Shown here in pieces: positions 46,435 through 57,819 of a DNA stretch of 64,000 nt; positions within the stretch are counted from its first letter, which is position 1; each line of letters starts with the position of its first letter. Position numbers and translations under genes: made by a program. The DNA is from Mytilus edulis (lineage: Eukaryota > Mollusca > Bivalvia > Mytilida > Mytilidae): positions 43,483,838 through 43,547,837 of the forward strand of contig NC_092345.1 in assembly GCF_963676685.1 (NCBI RefSeq). The letters are read 5' to 3'. A model generated the notes under the pieces. The model saw nothing but the letters and a program-made list of their open reading frames with translations. It was not told the DNA's origin and did no database searches.

Positions 46435-47580
46435 GTTTTAGATTATAACATTTAAAAACCACAAAAATAGTTGAGTTGACAAATTTTCTTTGCGCATGCC
46501 AACATTGCGAAAGCGGAAACTTGCAGTTTTACAACCTCGACGTACAGAAATTTTCGCATTCTTATACAAACTGTGGTTGACTTTAGACACTTATTCATCA
46601 ACACATTTTTTTGCTACGGTCCTTTGCAAGTACCCAATTTTGATGATTTTCCCATTTTTGGGCTATTATCGTGAAAAAAATCACAGTTCCACAATTAAAC
46701 TTTTTTTCATACTCTCAATAAAGATGAAGTTGACCAATCTGAATAAATTCAACTAAAAAAAACTATAGGTAGGTGTTAATATAATAAAGTTTTATCATAT
46801 TTTGATGATTTTTCGTGTCAAAGTTACCATGTTGTTAATTTTGTCAATTTGTGATTTTTCTCTGTTTAAAGAACAAAATGCATATTATTTCAACTTCCTT
46901 ATTATAAATGATTGAAACAAATACATATCTAAGAAATTTAAAAAGAAAAAGTTATATGGGATGTTTATGTTTCTGGTAAAATCATTTTTTGTACCCCTCA
47001 CCCCTTTTTCTCAAAATTTCAGCTTAAAATACTGAATTGATATTAGAATTTAAAAATTTCATTACTCAAAAACTACTAATTTGAAATACACAATTCTTTC
47101 ACAGAGTTAAGTTTGATAATGATAATTATCAAATTCATGCTATTTTTCACTTGTATCACATGTTTTGGAAATAATTCCAGAACGAGATTTCAATGAGACG
47201 AATCAACGAAAGCACTAAAAACAGTTTTGCTGAATCTCAAGTAATAATCAATCAAACATTTTATATTAAAAAAAAATATGATATAAGTAGTACCATAATG
47301 CTTTCTATAGGACATACGGGGTAATAGTTACTTATTATTTAATGAACTATTGACCTGGTTATTTGAGGAAACTTTCTCATAAACAATACAATAAGTTTAT
47401 TTCTCTTCCTGAGAGTCTACATCTTGTTGCTGTAATTGCATATCTTGTTTTTACTTTAATCATGCTACTGTAAAGTCGTATTTTAATGTGTAAAAGAACA
47501 CCATTCAAAGTGATTGTGGTTTTTTTTTTTGGTATTTTCAACACGAAAAGAAACAGTTAGTTTTCCCTCCTTTAATCTAC
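46435..47580. other. Gene-free sequence
   Basis: No gene or repeat recognised; an 88-codon ORF at 46490 has no recognisable domain. Confidence 0.5.
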
Positions 47581-47584
47581 AATA

Positions 47585-47775
47585 GTAAAAGATAAACGAA
47601 AGATGCCAGAGGGACATTCAAATACATAAATCTGACAACGCCATGTCTAAAAAGATAAAAGACAAATCGACAAACAATAGTACATAAAACACAACATATA
47701 ATACTAAAGACTAATTAAGCTACTAGAACACCACCAAAAATGGGGGTGGCCTCGGAATTGACAAAGTTGAAACCA
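47585..47775. repeat. Family H dispersed repeat, copy 1
   Basis: ACGAAAGATGCCAGAGGGAC, TCTGACAACGCCATGTCTAA, AAACAATAGTACATAAAACA, CCACCAAAAATGGGGGTGGC. The order matches a bivalve repeat I recognise, also partly present at 61040-61260. Confidence 0.65.
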
Positions 47776-48960
47776 CTTCTTCTTGGCAATATCTGTCGTC
47801 TTTATATCTTTATCTGAAAATCACGGCGCACGTAATAATCAGAACACGTTGATTGAGACACGTGTCTTGCAAGACTGAATGTCAAAAGAAAAAAGTATAA
47901 ACATCGATTGTGATACATGTAAAATAACGGCATTCACTTTGAACGAAATTGACCCTTTATCACCCTCTGTATTCAGAGCTGTTAATACGTCTATAATTTA
48001 CAATCCTTTAGAGCATATGAGTATTGTAAATATTTTTTTTCGAGATTCAGTTTTTATTTTCATTGAAATTTCGATCACAATTTATCCAAACCGTAACTGA
48101 AACTTTCCATTTTTCGTATGTCCTTTCCGTTTATAAAATTTTCGAATAAGTTTCATAAGTTTGTGATAATTCCAACGTGTACTCATGTTATTCCAAGACA
48201 AACTTCTTTTCTTCGATCTATGGAATAATATTTTTCTGTTTTGACTTTCGTGATGTGATTTTGCATTGTCGTCAATCGACCGTCCGTGTCGCAGCTGTAT
48301 GCTTCCAGATCTGTTTGAATTCTTCCATAACCAGTATTGTTGAAGAGTTTGAGCGGAAGTTGGATCTAGTTGTCGTTTGCCTCTTTCTGTTATCAGACAG
48401 AATCCTTGTGTTTAAATGTTTACTAGAAATTACTGACAATAATTTCGAATATGTCATTTGAGAATGTATGCCGGTTATATCATTGTCTTTTGAAATTGGT
48501 AATGGTATGACTGATCCATAAACATAGTATATTAACACTAGACTACAACACGCGCATCTTGTAACGTCCTTCCTGCAAAATAATTAAGAACTGTTTAGGC
48601 AGACCTATGCAAATGCATTTAAAATGAAAATCCAGCATCACATATAGACTATGCACTAGAATTTTGTAAAGTTGCTGGGTTGTCAGTATTATATATAGAA
48701 AATAGAGTAATTATATACAAAATATTTGCACATTTGCATTTGATATAAAGTGAAATTCAATACAGAATAATATAAAAAAAACATACACTTGTTAAGGTTA
48801 AATTAAGTTTCTTTACCTCATTGCCAACATGTACAACTTCGGTTATAACAAATGAAGTCAAGTTTCGTATCTAAATACATTGGATAACAATGCAGGAGAC
48901 ATTCCTGTGCTATCGCCCTTCAGATAAATCTCTTTGGGGGAGATTCCTCAGGTAATAATT
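47776..48960. other. No confirmed gene; possible exon-like ORF
   Basis: On the - strand 48272-48575 is open from an acceptor-like tttgcag and reads CACCSLVLIYYVYGSVIPLP (membrane-like) followed by a Ser/Thr/Asn-rich stretch. I cannot match it to a family and see no start codon or donor of quality. ORFs of 73 and 94 codons on the + strand are equally unsupported. Confidence 0.3.
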
Positions 48961-48990
48961 TTTTATTATGGGAGATGATCATAATATAAG

Positions 48991-49136
48991 TTCCAAAAGG
49001 AATAAATTTTCTGGAATATTATTTCCACAGGAATATATATTACAGTATATGTTCCTAACGGAATAAATAGTATAGAATATTTGGTCCAACAGGAATAGGT
49101 ATTATGACATTGTTTATAATAAAGTTTCTAGTGGAA
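48991..49136. promoter_or_regulatory. Cluster of five TTCC...GGAA imperfect palindromes
   Basis: TTCCAAAAGGAA (48991), TTCCACAGGAA (49023), TTCCTAACGGAA (49052), GTCCAACAGGAA (49084) and TTTCTAGTGGAA (about 49125). Spacing is about 30-40 bases. Could be a decayed tandem repeat or a cluster of transcription-factor half-sites; function is speculative. Confidence 0.3.
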
Positions 49137-49529
49137 CTTCTGTTAGGCGGAATAAATATACGTTGACAGTGTGTTGTTAATCTACGGGACATCCTGAAGT
49201 ACCATATATACCATCATATTCTGGACATAAATGGTGTCTTAAACAAAAATGACTACTCCACATTGCCGTTGGTTCATAAAATATTACAATGTGAATCAAC
49301 ATTGTATAAATTGGACAATTCTACAAAACATGAAAATAAAAACCTGAATTGAAATTGAATAAATAACAGTCCATTTAAAAGATGATAAAATGGGTTCTCT
49401 CCATTGCCAGTAAAAGCAGCGTAGTAATGGCCCATTTGTATTTTGGGGCCGAAGTTAATCGATTGCCACCTTTGAAAACAATCAACAGAAAATCATGGAT
49501 ATTTAGGTAAGAACGTGTATATACATAAA

Positions 49530-49740
49530 GCTGGGTTCACACTGCCGATCAGATCAACTCGATGATCCCGATTGTCAGAATTTCCACGACCTAGCGTAAC
49601 CACATTCGTGATCGGATCTGTTTACGACTTCTACCCGACCGGTATCCGACTGTACACGACTCTTTAATGGCTGTATCAAGACCAAAACCTGACCACTAAC
49701 AAAAATTGTGTATAGGGCCCAACATAAACCTATACATGTT
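49530..49740. repeat. Possible MITE end (GGGTTCACACTGCCGATCAG)
   Basis: GC-richer segment with GATCAGATC, GATCGGATC, CGACTTCTACCCGACCGG and CCGACTGTACACGACTC. The head resembles ends of bivalve MITEs I have seen; no matching second end here. Confidence 0.35.
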
Positions 49741-49744
49741 ACTT

Positions 49745-50430
49745 TTATATAAGATAAGATAAGATAAATTTTATTATCCAATTTTGGGCCCCGAGAGGCA
49801 TAAAGATTATAATAAACAAAGAAAGAAAATCCAACTAATGACAGAATACATATCAAAAGAAACTACAAATTGTAAGAATATTTAATTTTTATACTGGTAT
49901 AGCCTTTTTCCCACATGCTGCAGCTGGGGAGAATACACATCAAAAATAAAAAAATATTGTAATATAATATATATGTATATATAAATATATATTGCAATAT
50001 ATACAAACCAGTGCATAAATAAATGACTTATGTTTATTATTAAGACAAGACAATATTTTTGCTCTTTTATCAAAGCTCTTTACTAGAAAATTACCTAAAT
50101 TGATTAAAATGTGTCTATCTTGATTTGTCATTAACCACAGACATTTGTTTTTGTTATTAAGCCCAAAAAAGTTCTTATTAGCCTTAATAATATCTTTGAT
50201 TAATATTTCTCTATTAATTTTATAATGAGGGCATTCAATCAAAAAATGTGGTTCATCTTCAACGAAATTGTAATTACATAATATACATGTTGGTACAGTT
50301 ATACCATCAGACCAAGAGTCAGACTCTTGTATACAATCAGAACCAAAATCAATATTAAAGGAAGAAACAAACACTAATAAGATTGTATCTGCAGAATATT
50401 TCAACTTGTCATATGTAATAAAATGATTTC
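49745..50430 (-). pseudogene. 5'-truncated LINE, zinc-knuckle C-terminus plus 3' tail
   Basis: On the - strand an open frame to 49940 contains CILCNYNFVEDEPHFLIECP followed by HYKINREILI, the Cys-Cys-His-Cys motif found after the RT of many non-LTR elements. The 3' region has a GCCTCTCGGGGCCC motif common in LINE 3' UTRs of this type and a short (TTATC)n tail at about 49748-49766. No RT core is present. A different element from that at 27 kb. Confidence 0.7.
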
Positions 50431-50890
50431 AACTGGCTACTTGTTTTTTAAACCTTTCATAGCCTTCTCACCTCATTTCTCATACAGCTCTATTTAGATG
50501 AGTATTTTAACTACTAATATTTTCTATTTTCTGGTTGTCTTGTATGTTTTTTTAATTTAATTTTATTTTATTTAAAATATTTTGGAGTTAAGTGTGACGT
50601 AAAAAAATCAATTTTCACTGAAATAGTACACAATTTTATTGAGAGACCAGCTGAGGACCAACTCCGGTGCGTGATTTTCTCTCTGCGTTGAAGACCCATG
50701 TGTGGCCGATCGGCTGGTATGTTTGGCCGGGTTGTTGCCTCTTTGACATATTCCCTATAATTTTGTACCTCAAAATTAAAAAAAAATATATGATCATTTT
50801 CATCTTGGGAAGAGTTAAGTTTTGTAAAATTAATAAAAAAAAATAATAAAATCAATAGACACTTTACAAGCAATATAATGTTCAGTCTGA

Positions 50891-50960
50891 GAGCTACATG
50901 CTCTGTTAAAGTCCGGAATGGAGCAGAGCTACATGCTCTGTTAAAGTCTGGAATGGAGCA
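50891..50960 (+). repeat. 35-bp tandem duplication
   Basis: GAGCTACATGCTCTGTTAAA and GGAATGGAGCA occur twice, 35 bases apart, one base different. Each unit contains the palindrome GAGC(TACAT)GCTC. Confidence 0.8.
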
Positions 50961-51190
50961 GATGTATTCCATTCCTTTGATTAGTTTGAGCTTAGGGTTT
51001 TGCCATTTAATAAAGGATTTTCAGATTTGAATTTTCTTTAGAGTTCGGTATTTTTGCTATTCTATTTTTTCCTGACTTGGTCTAGACTTTTCCTTATATA
51101 CAAAATGGTAGATTGAACCCGGTTTGATAACTATCTAAACCTCTCACTTGTATGACAGTCGCATAGAATCCATTATATTGACAAGAATGC
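50955..51190 (+). repeat. Family G composite fragment
   Basis: TTTGCCATTTAATAAAGGATTTTC (shortened) and GAGTTCGGTATTTTTGC follow the second half of family G; AACCCGGTTTGATAACT and AACCTCTCACTTGTATGACA are the reverse complement of its first half, so the two halves lie head to head. Confidence 0.6.
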
Positions 51191-51232
51191 GCAAGCGAAA
51201 CAAATACATAATAGGTAAAATGTAAAATAATT

Positions 51233-51475
51233 AGTTATATTGGTTAAAACTTTGATTTTGGAAAAACTAAGGATTTTCTTATCCCAGGAATAGATTACCT
51301 TAATCATATTTGGCACAACTTTTTTTAAATTTTGAGTCCTCAATGCTCTTCAACTTTGTACTTTTTTAGCTTTAAAACTATTTTGATCTAAGCGTCACTG
51401 ACAGTGGTGAGTTTTATGTAGACGAAACGCGCGTCTGGCGTATTAAATTATAATCCTGGTACCTTTGATAGTAAT
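51233..51475 (-). repeat. Family F fragment
   Basis: AAAACTAAGGATTTTCTTAT, TTTGGCACAACTTTT, CCTCAATGCTCTTCAACTTT, GACGAAACGCGCGTCTGGCG, ATAATCCTGGTACC. Confidence 0.75.
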
Positions 51476-51554
51476 TACAGCAATCAACCACAGGCACTTG
51501 TCTTATAATTTTTTTCCTATATACAAGTGCCTGTGTTGTCAACATTGTGTTATG

Positions 51555-51990
51555 ATTTGATAAATATAGGCAACAGTAGTATACCGCTGTTCAAAACTCG
51601 TAAATCTATGGACAAAAAAAACAAAATGGGGTAACAAACTAAAACTGAGGGAAACGCATTAAATATAAGAGAACAACGACACAACATTAAAATGTAACAC
51701 ACACAGCAACGGACTAAGCATTAGACAAAATCCAATGAAAATAACAAATATAACATCAAAACCAAATACATGAATTTGGGATAGAAAAGTACCGTGACAC
51801 GTCTTATAGTAATGTGAATTCACACTCAAATATAGGAGAAAACAAACGACACAACGGAACACAACGTAAAAATGTTACACACACAGAAACGAGCTATCAT
51901 GATATAACAATGGCCATTTTTCTGACTTGGTACAGGACATTTTTAAAGAAAAAAATGGTGGGTTGAACCTGGTTTTGTAAACGCTTAAAT
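51555..51990. repeat. Family H/G composite repeat
   Basis: AGTATACCGCTGTTCAAAAC, TGAGGGAAACGCATTAAATA, AGAACAACGACACAACATTA (repeated at 51838 in slightly changed form), then the inverted family G piece GGTGGGTTGAACCTGGTTTT. Confidence 0.6.
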
Positions 51991-52249
51991 CAATATAAAA
52001 ACAAGCATCTAGGAAGAAAAGAAAATCAATATGGCATTAAGACACTATACAGACAAAGAACATCAGCAAAATTGAAAGAATATATGATACATAATTATTT
52101 ATAATATTTCAATAGACCCTATTCAAATTTTAAAAAATAATAATAAAAACCTACTAAAGAGGTTTTGTAGAAATCTGGTCCGTCTGTCTTTAAAGTAAAG
52201 ATGTTCAACTGCACATACACGTGCCCTGGTTTTGAACAGTATACTATCA

Positions 52250-52725
52250 TATACATACGATATCACGGTGGGTATGGTTGTCCTGCGAGAGAACGTACTG
52301 TGCTGGTGATTTGGTCCTGACGGGTGCTGGTGATCAATGAAAAAATGTAAACAAAGACGAAAATAATGATTTTTGACGTTTTCACTCATAAAAAATGGAA
52401 GAAAACGGTTGAGATTTTTCAATTTTGTTTCTTATGGGTTCATATGTAAACCATTAAAAAGTTGACCCTCTAAACTTTTTCAGTAAGCGTAACACAGAAA
52501 TGCTCATTTTCAGAAAATCTCGAACTGAAAAAATAAAACAAAAATGCTCATAGAGTCCGCTTTCTATACCGCAATCCACGCGACAAAACTATTTTGTGAA
52601 AAAACATTGCAATTTATTAACATTTAGCATTTTCTCAATTTATTCATGTCCTGATACTGTGCTGATGGGTCCTGTCATTGTGCTGGTGGGTCCTGATACG
52701 GTGCTGGTGATTTTGGATAAGAAGT
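52250..52725 (-). mobile_element. Repeat with CACCAGCAC/TCAGGAC phrases, copy 1
   Basis: The - strand reads CACCAGCACCCGTCAGGACC and then AATCACCAGCACAGTACGTT and CTCTCGCAGGACAACCATAC. Three further CAGGACCCACCAGCAC-like units lie at 52650-52715. A block of about 69 bases matches 57190-57260 in reverse orientation almost perfectly. Confidence 0.75.
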
Positions 52726-52729
52726 TGGT

Positions 52730-53515
52730 CATATTTGAAACAAATGTTACAAAATCAATAAAATTGGGCAGATAATTGTTGTCAATAGGATCTATGACTC
52801 CTATTTTAGCTCTTGTGCATCCATTTGGCTGTTTAATATGTGTTTTGAAATGATCGTAACTTGTATTAAATAATTACATAAAAGGGCAATATCTTTCGTT
52901 CAATATCAGATAACAATATATAGTATCTAAAATAAGAATAGTTTTATTAAGATATTTTAAATGCCCCTTACATTGATGCTTCAACAATGATCAAAGCCAA
53001 TGCCGCATAGACATGTTTGTTAGCGCTCCGCATACCCCTCCCCACTTCCACCCAACCAACCCTCCTCATCTCCTCCTTCATTGTTACAGTGGTGTACCAA
53101 CACAACAATTTATTACATAAAATAATAACACAAAGACACACATTATTGAATAACGAATGCTTGCAGGTACTGAAAGCTAGTTCAAAGCCGCATTTTCAAC
53201 TAATAGATAAACCATGTTCTCATATACAAAAATCCCAATCGTGTAGATTAAAAAAGTCTCAAAACTTAAGTTCACATTTTAATGTTTGATGAAGCAGAAC
53301 TTTAAAAGTGTGCAGTGAATCTTGTTCTCACAACAGTTATTGTCATAATTATGTTTACATAAGACTCATAAAGGAATTAAGAAGGTACCAAGCAATATTT
53401 TACAGTTCAATTTAATGATCACGAATGGAAGGAAATGGTACGTAAGTTTACATAGGACAAAAAGAAATTGATATTATTTTTTGGCGAAAGACTTAAACGC
53501 TTCCTTGCATTATAT
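52730..53515. other. No gene; degraded family E-like sequence in part
   Basis: 52975-53110 (TGATCAAAGCCAATGCCGCA, CCAACCCTCCTC, GTTACAGTGGTGTACC) looks like a decayed reverse copy of family E. The 90-codon ORF at 53017 overlaps it. Confidence 0.45.
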
Positions 53516-53517
53516 AG

Positions 53518-53796
53518 TACAGCTCTTCTATAAAAGCATGCAAAAAAAACTTTGATTGATTTGCTTGCTATGTTTGCTTGGATGTTTTCAAACAATAGGT
53601 AGGCGGAGTTTCAATACATACTGGGATTTGATTGGACAAATACAAACTGACAGGAATTGAAGTTAATGTATATTTTCCAAATAAATTGTAGTATATAGTA
53701 AACAGACTACTTACCTGTCGTTTACAAACATCCAAACAATCATAGCAAGCAATTTAATCAATGGTTTGCTTTGCATATATTTATAGAAGAGCTGTA
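53518..53796. mobile_element. Foldback MITE-like element, about 90-bp inverted arms
   Basis: Left end TACAGCTCTTCTATAAAAGC and right end, reverse-complemented, TACAGCTCTTCTATAAATAT. The pairing continues inward through GATTGATTTGCTTGCTATG / GATTAAATTGCTTGCTATG and TTGGATGTTT. No ORF. Target duplication unclear. Confidence 0.75.
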
Positions 53797-54485
53797 AATT
53801 ATAAAAAAAAAAGAAATTTTGTTGTCGTAGATGGTTAAATCCTCAACAAAATCACAATATCTTTGTTGGAACGAATAAAGGTTTTAAATCAAATTTTCGT
53901 GGACTTTTTAGCTTCCACCCTGACGAGACATGTTAGCTGTTCGTATGCTGTTGCACCTGACGCACGGAAACTTTCACATTTCCATCTTCTTTTCTGAAAT
54001 ATTTTACCCAGCTCATACTTGACAGGACTGTTATCCTAGTAAAAGGTGTAACCAATGAATTGAACACAAGTTAAAAATTCCATAATACTATATAATTCAT
54101 TTTATGAGTCAATTTGTTCGAAAAAAGTCGAAAAGAAGAGAGTTTTTTTAATGCCATGATTATCTGCCGCTTTCTAGATCTATGCTTAGCATTTATTTCA
54201 GATGACATGGACTCCTCACCCTGGTGACCCTGCTGCCTTTCATAACTTTATCCGTATACATATATTAATAGATAAACAAAAGGCTGCAACTGGTATTTGA
54301 TTCGTTGTAACGAGAATATTTGTGGTGAATGGAAACTGTGAGGGTCAAAATCTTAAATTGCTTATAAATGTTGCTGGACCCAGTTTCGTTATCTGATCTG
54401 AATTTTCTGAAATGTGCAAGGTGATAGACATTTTGATTTTTTTTACTCGGTAAGTTTTGCCCTAATTGCTTGAATATTTGCAATA

Positions 54486-54753
54486 TTAAAGCCGATTTCA
54501 ATGAGTGTGTAGACAAAGGGAATATCTTTGGTTATCTTGCTTGCTGAACAGAAAAGTCATTGTTAGGTTATGTAAACTACCCTACTTTAAGAGTAGACTA
54601 GTCCGACAAATGACACATCTTTCTGTCTGTAGGACCAGGCTAATTCGAAAGGAGGGTATAGACCTTACCTAACAATGAGTTCACGGTTTAGCTAACAAGC
54701 AAGCTAACCAAAGATATAACATTTGCCTACATACTCAATGGAATCGGCTGTAA
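54486..54753. mobile_element. Foldback MITE-like element 2, about 100-bp inverted arms
   Basis: Left TTAAAGCCGATTTCAATGAG against right (reverse complement) TTACAGCCGATTCCATTGAG; pairing continues with ATATCTTTGGTTATCTTGCT / ATATCTTTGGTTAGCTTGCT and CATTGTTAGGT. A different family from the one at 53.5 kb. Confidence 0.75.
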
Positions 54754-55189
54754 CTAAAAACTCTAATACATTTTAACAGACAGTGGTCTGGTTTGTTGAT
54801 GAATATTGTTTTTCCTAGATTCACTCTTGAAAAAATTATTTGGTAACATTTGGTCATTGTAATACGGACGCCAAGACAATAAATGAACCTCACACGATCC
54901 CTCGACACAGTTGAGCTTATATATGATCTTATAGCGATTCGGGTTGAAAATCAGTTGAAATTAGGCCAGTTATTTGTGTGTGTAGATTTGTATTGTTTTA
55001 AACTGTTATGACTTTTTAAAGTTAAATCTAGGTGTTTAATCTAAGAATTTCTTTTTTAAACTTATTTACTTGTTTTATACTCAATTGGTAGTATGAAGTT
55101 ACGAGATATTTTAATTTTTGAAATTGAAGGCACAATTAACAAAGCAAACGTTAGTTTCAAATACTTTTAAATAGATTTTTAAGGATAAT

Positions 55190-55465
55190 GTACCCTTGTG
55201 TTGATCCCATGCTAAACATAAAAAAAATTTCTGTACAAAGGTCTGTGAATTTTCTACAAAAATAGTGATTTTATTTTCACCAAATTCTCTTTTTCTACTA
55301 AATACAATAATGAACTATAAATAATAATGCTTTGCAAGAAGTTTCCCCTTGATACATGTATATGTACAAAATTATATCTCTATTATTCATTGTCTGTGCT
55401 GTTTTGATACTATTGCAGTTTGCACATTTTCGTAATTGACAGGCCACAGGAGGGGTGATAAACCA
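55190..55465 (-). repeat. Family I repeat, copy 2
   Basis: Reverse complement of 25485-25720, plus TGTACCCTTGTGTTGAT matching 26040. Includes the AAACTTCTTGCAAAG/AAACTTTGTGCAAAT section in both. Confidence 0.7.
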
Positions 55466-55469
55466 TACA

Positions 55470-56535
55470 CGAAAATATAAAATATTGATCTAAGTACTTA
55501 ATTTGCATCTTTGAACCCCCACCCCGGCTTGTTTTTTAGGAGGGTGTCTAAAAATGGTCGATTACAGACAGCCGAGTACGCATTTTACTTTCCAGGCGTG
55601 TTTACGTTGATTGTTAAAGTCCTGAAAACGGATAGATAGAAACAAAAATGTTTGATTTATCTGGCTTTAGATTCAGTTTTTTTAAATATAAATTAAGTCT
55701 ACATTTTAATATAATAATACTAAGAATTCACAATATAAAAAAATGCAGAAAAAAAATGGAGATGTGAAATATCGTAATAAGCAGTCATTACTACAGAGAT
55801 GGTGAGTTTGACACACAAAACTTAAAAGCTTAGTGATATTACCAATATTAAAATAAAAAATGTATTTTAGTTTGGTAGTTTTTCCATTTACTCATTTTCA
55901 ATCATAATTAAGGCACATTTGATTTTTTATTCATAAAATATTTAAATATAGAAAAGTAGGACACATTGTTCACTTCCTCCCCTGTAATTCTTTATCAAAA
56001 ATATTTATTTATTTTGGAATTTTGAAATGAAAAAGCTAAGAAATCTTAGTTTTGTTAATGTTCTCTAGGTTATCTCGTCTTCATTCTCTGACATATTCTC
56101 TGACATATTCTAGTCTGCCCTTTCATAAAATAGTGATTTTTTTTAGTGTTCTATCGAACTTTCGAAAAAAAATACCTGATAACCGTTCAGACAAAAAAAA
56201 TATGTTGAAAAAATCTTACAGATACAGCAAGTGATTCTTAATAGCTGTAAGATACATTTTTCTTTTAAAATACAACTTTTAAATCTTACGGGAAACTATT
56301 CCAAGCTTAACACTTTCACTGTAACCTCGCTCTAACTTATCCCCCATCCCCCCAAAAAAAACCAAACAAACAAACCCGCAATACTATTGTCATTCTTATA
56401 GTCAGCACTCAATTTTTCACAAACAAATGTGTTTTAAGCTGCTAAAGACATATGATTCAAACGCTCAGAAAGTCCTTTCTTCTATATTTTTGCTCTCCAT
56501 TTTTATACAAAACCTTTTACATTTTTATTTTATGG
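55470..56535. other. Gene-free sequence
   Basis: AT-rich, short A/C runs near 56350. A 14-base direct duplication (CTCTGACATATT) at 56086-56110. Confidence 0.5.
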
Positions 56536-56645
56536 GTTATTGTTGAAGGTCGTACAATGACGTATGGTTGTTAACACATACTTTCTTTGGTTTCTTATGG
56601 AAATTTGTCCATTGACAACAAACATACAACATCATCTACTTTATA
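56536..56645 (+). repeat. Family E, degraded 3' part
   Basis: TTGTTGAAGGTCGTACAATG and GTCCATTGACAACAAACATA then CAACATCATCTACTTTATAT. Confidence 0.6.
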
Positions 56646-56954
56646 TAAGTATTGTATAAATTACAACGTATTTTGGCGATCTTGCAAAATGATCGTAATC
56701 CCGAAAATCGTAAACATATTTTCTTATCTTAAAAGGGGGCAAGAAGGGTTCCATTAACAGGCCAATAAATAAAATCACAGTTAATTATAAAAAGAATAAA
56801 AAATAGGTTTTTTTTTTCTCTCATAATAACAGTAAACAGATTCATAACAATGTCAATTTCAAGAAAGCAGACAACAGTTAATTACTAGTAGTCAATAACA
56901 GTACAGCATCAATGATCTTGACTGAATATTTGCCACTTTTAACTAAAATATAAA

Positions 56955-57262
56955 GGCACAGAACCAGGACATAGGAGCACAGAACCAGGACCGTTTTTCT
57001 TATCACCAGCACATCGTCAGGACAATTCCGTTTAACGAACTTGCACGACTCTTGCAATTTTATATTGTTGTAATATACTTTGCATGGTACTTATGACCAC
57101 GCATCAGAGAAAAATTAAGCAACAAAACAGTCGTTTTATTGCCGTTCTGATACAATGTAAACAAACCCACCAGCACAGAATCAGGACCCACCAGCACCCG
57201 TCAGGACCAAATCACCAGCACAGTACGTTCTCTCGCAGGACAACCATACCCACCGTGGATAT
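56955..57262 (+). mobile_element. Repeat with CACCAGCAC/TCAGGAC phrases, copy 2
   Basis: GCACAGAACCAGGAC occurs twice at 56957-56990; CACCAGCAC recurs at four places; the right end is the block shared with 52254-52322. The middle (57010-57150) differs from copy 1. Confidence 0.75.
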
Positions 57263-57780
57263 GTCTAAGGACAAATTTTGGATTTTTATCTTCTGAATCG
57301 AACTACAATTAAAAGTTATGACACATCGTAACGTGGAACTCTTTCGAAAACATATCTTTCTACTATGACATGTATGTCCCAAGACCATCGTAAGATATAA
57401 TTAAGTCATATGATACATTTTTAACATCCAGGCCCTTGATGTTTCTTTTTACAACTTATTTACAAGTATGCTAGGTTCATTTAATAATAACATGGACTTT
57501 CCGAAAATGAATAATCACATGATACAATTAAAGCGTTTCTCCCACTACACATACATAATCTATTTATAACAAATAATGATTAAATGTCTTTGTATTTTAC
57601 CTGGATTTTGATCTTTAAAATCAATTTATGATATTTGTAGACCGGTAAAAAAACAGCTCATGCAGAAATTGTGATGTACTTAAATAGTCCATATACAATC
57701 ATACCCAGTTATTAACACTGATATCTTAGGAAGAGATACAACTACACATTTGGTGTTTCAGAGATCTTTACTTGCGAAAC

Positions 57781-57819
57781 ATGTCGGAAAAGTTACGACC
57801 AAGACTTGAATTGGAACAG
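57781..57819 (+). CDS. Acetyltransferase 2, coding exon 1
   Basis: Thirteen codons, start context gaaacATGT with A at -3, ending CAG|gtatgt. Same length and phase as exon 1 of the upstream copy. Confidence 0.85.

Noticed and set aside
49940-50073. AT-rich tract with TATATAT runs as a promoter
   Set aside because: Low-complexity end of a truncated LINE; no gene start nearby.
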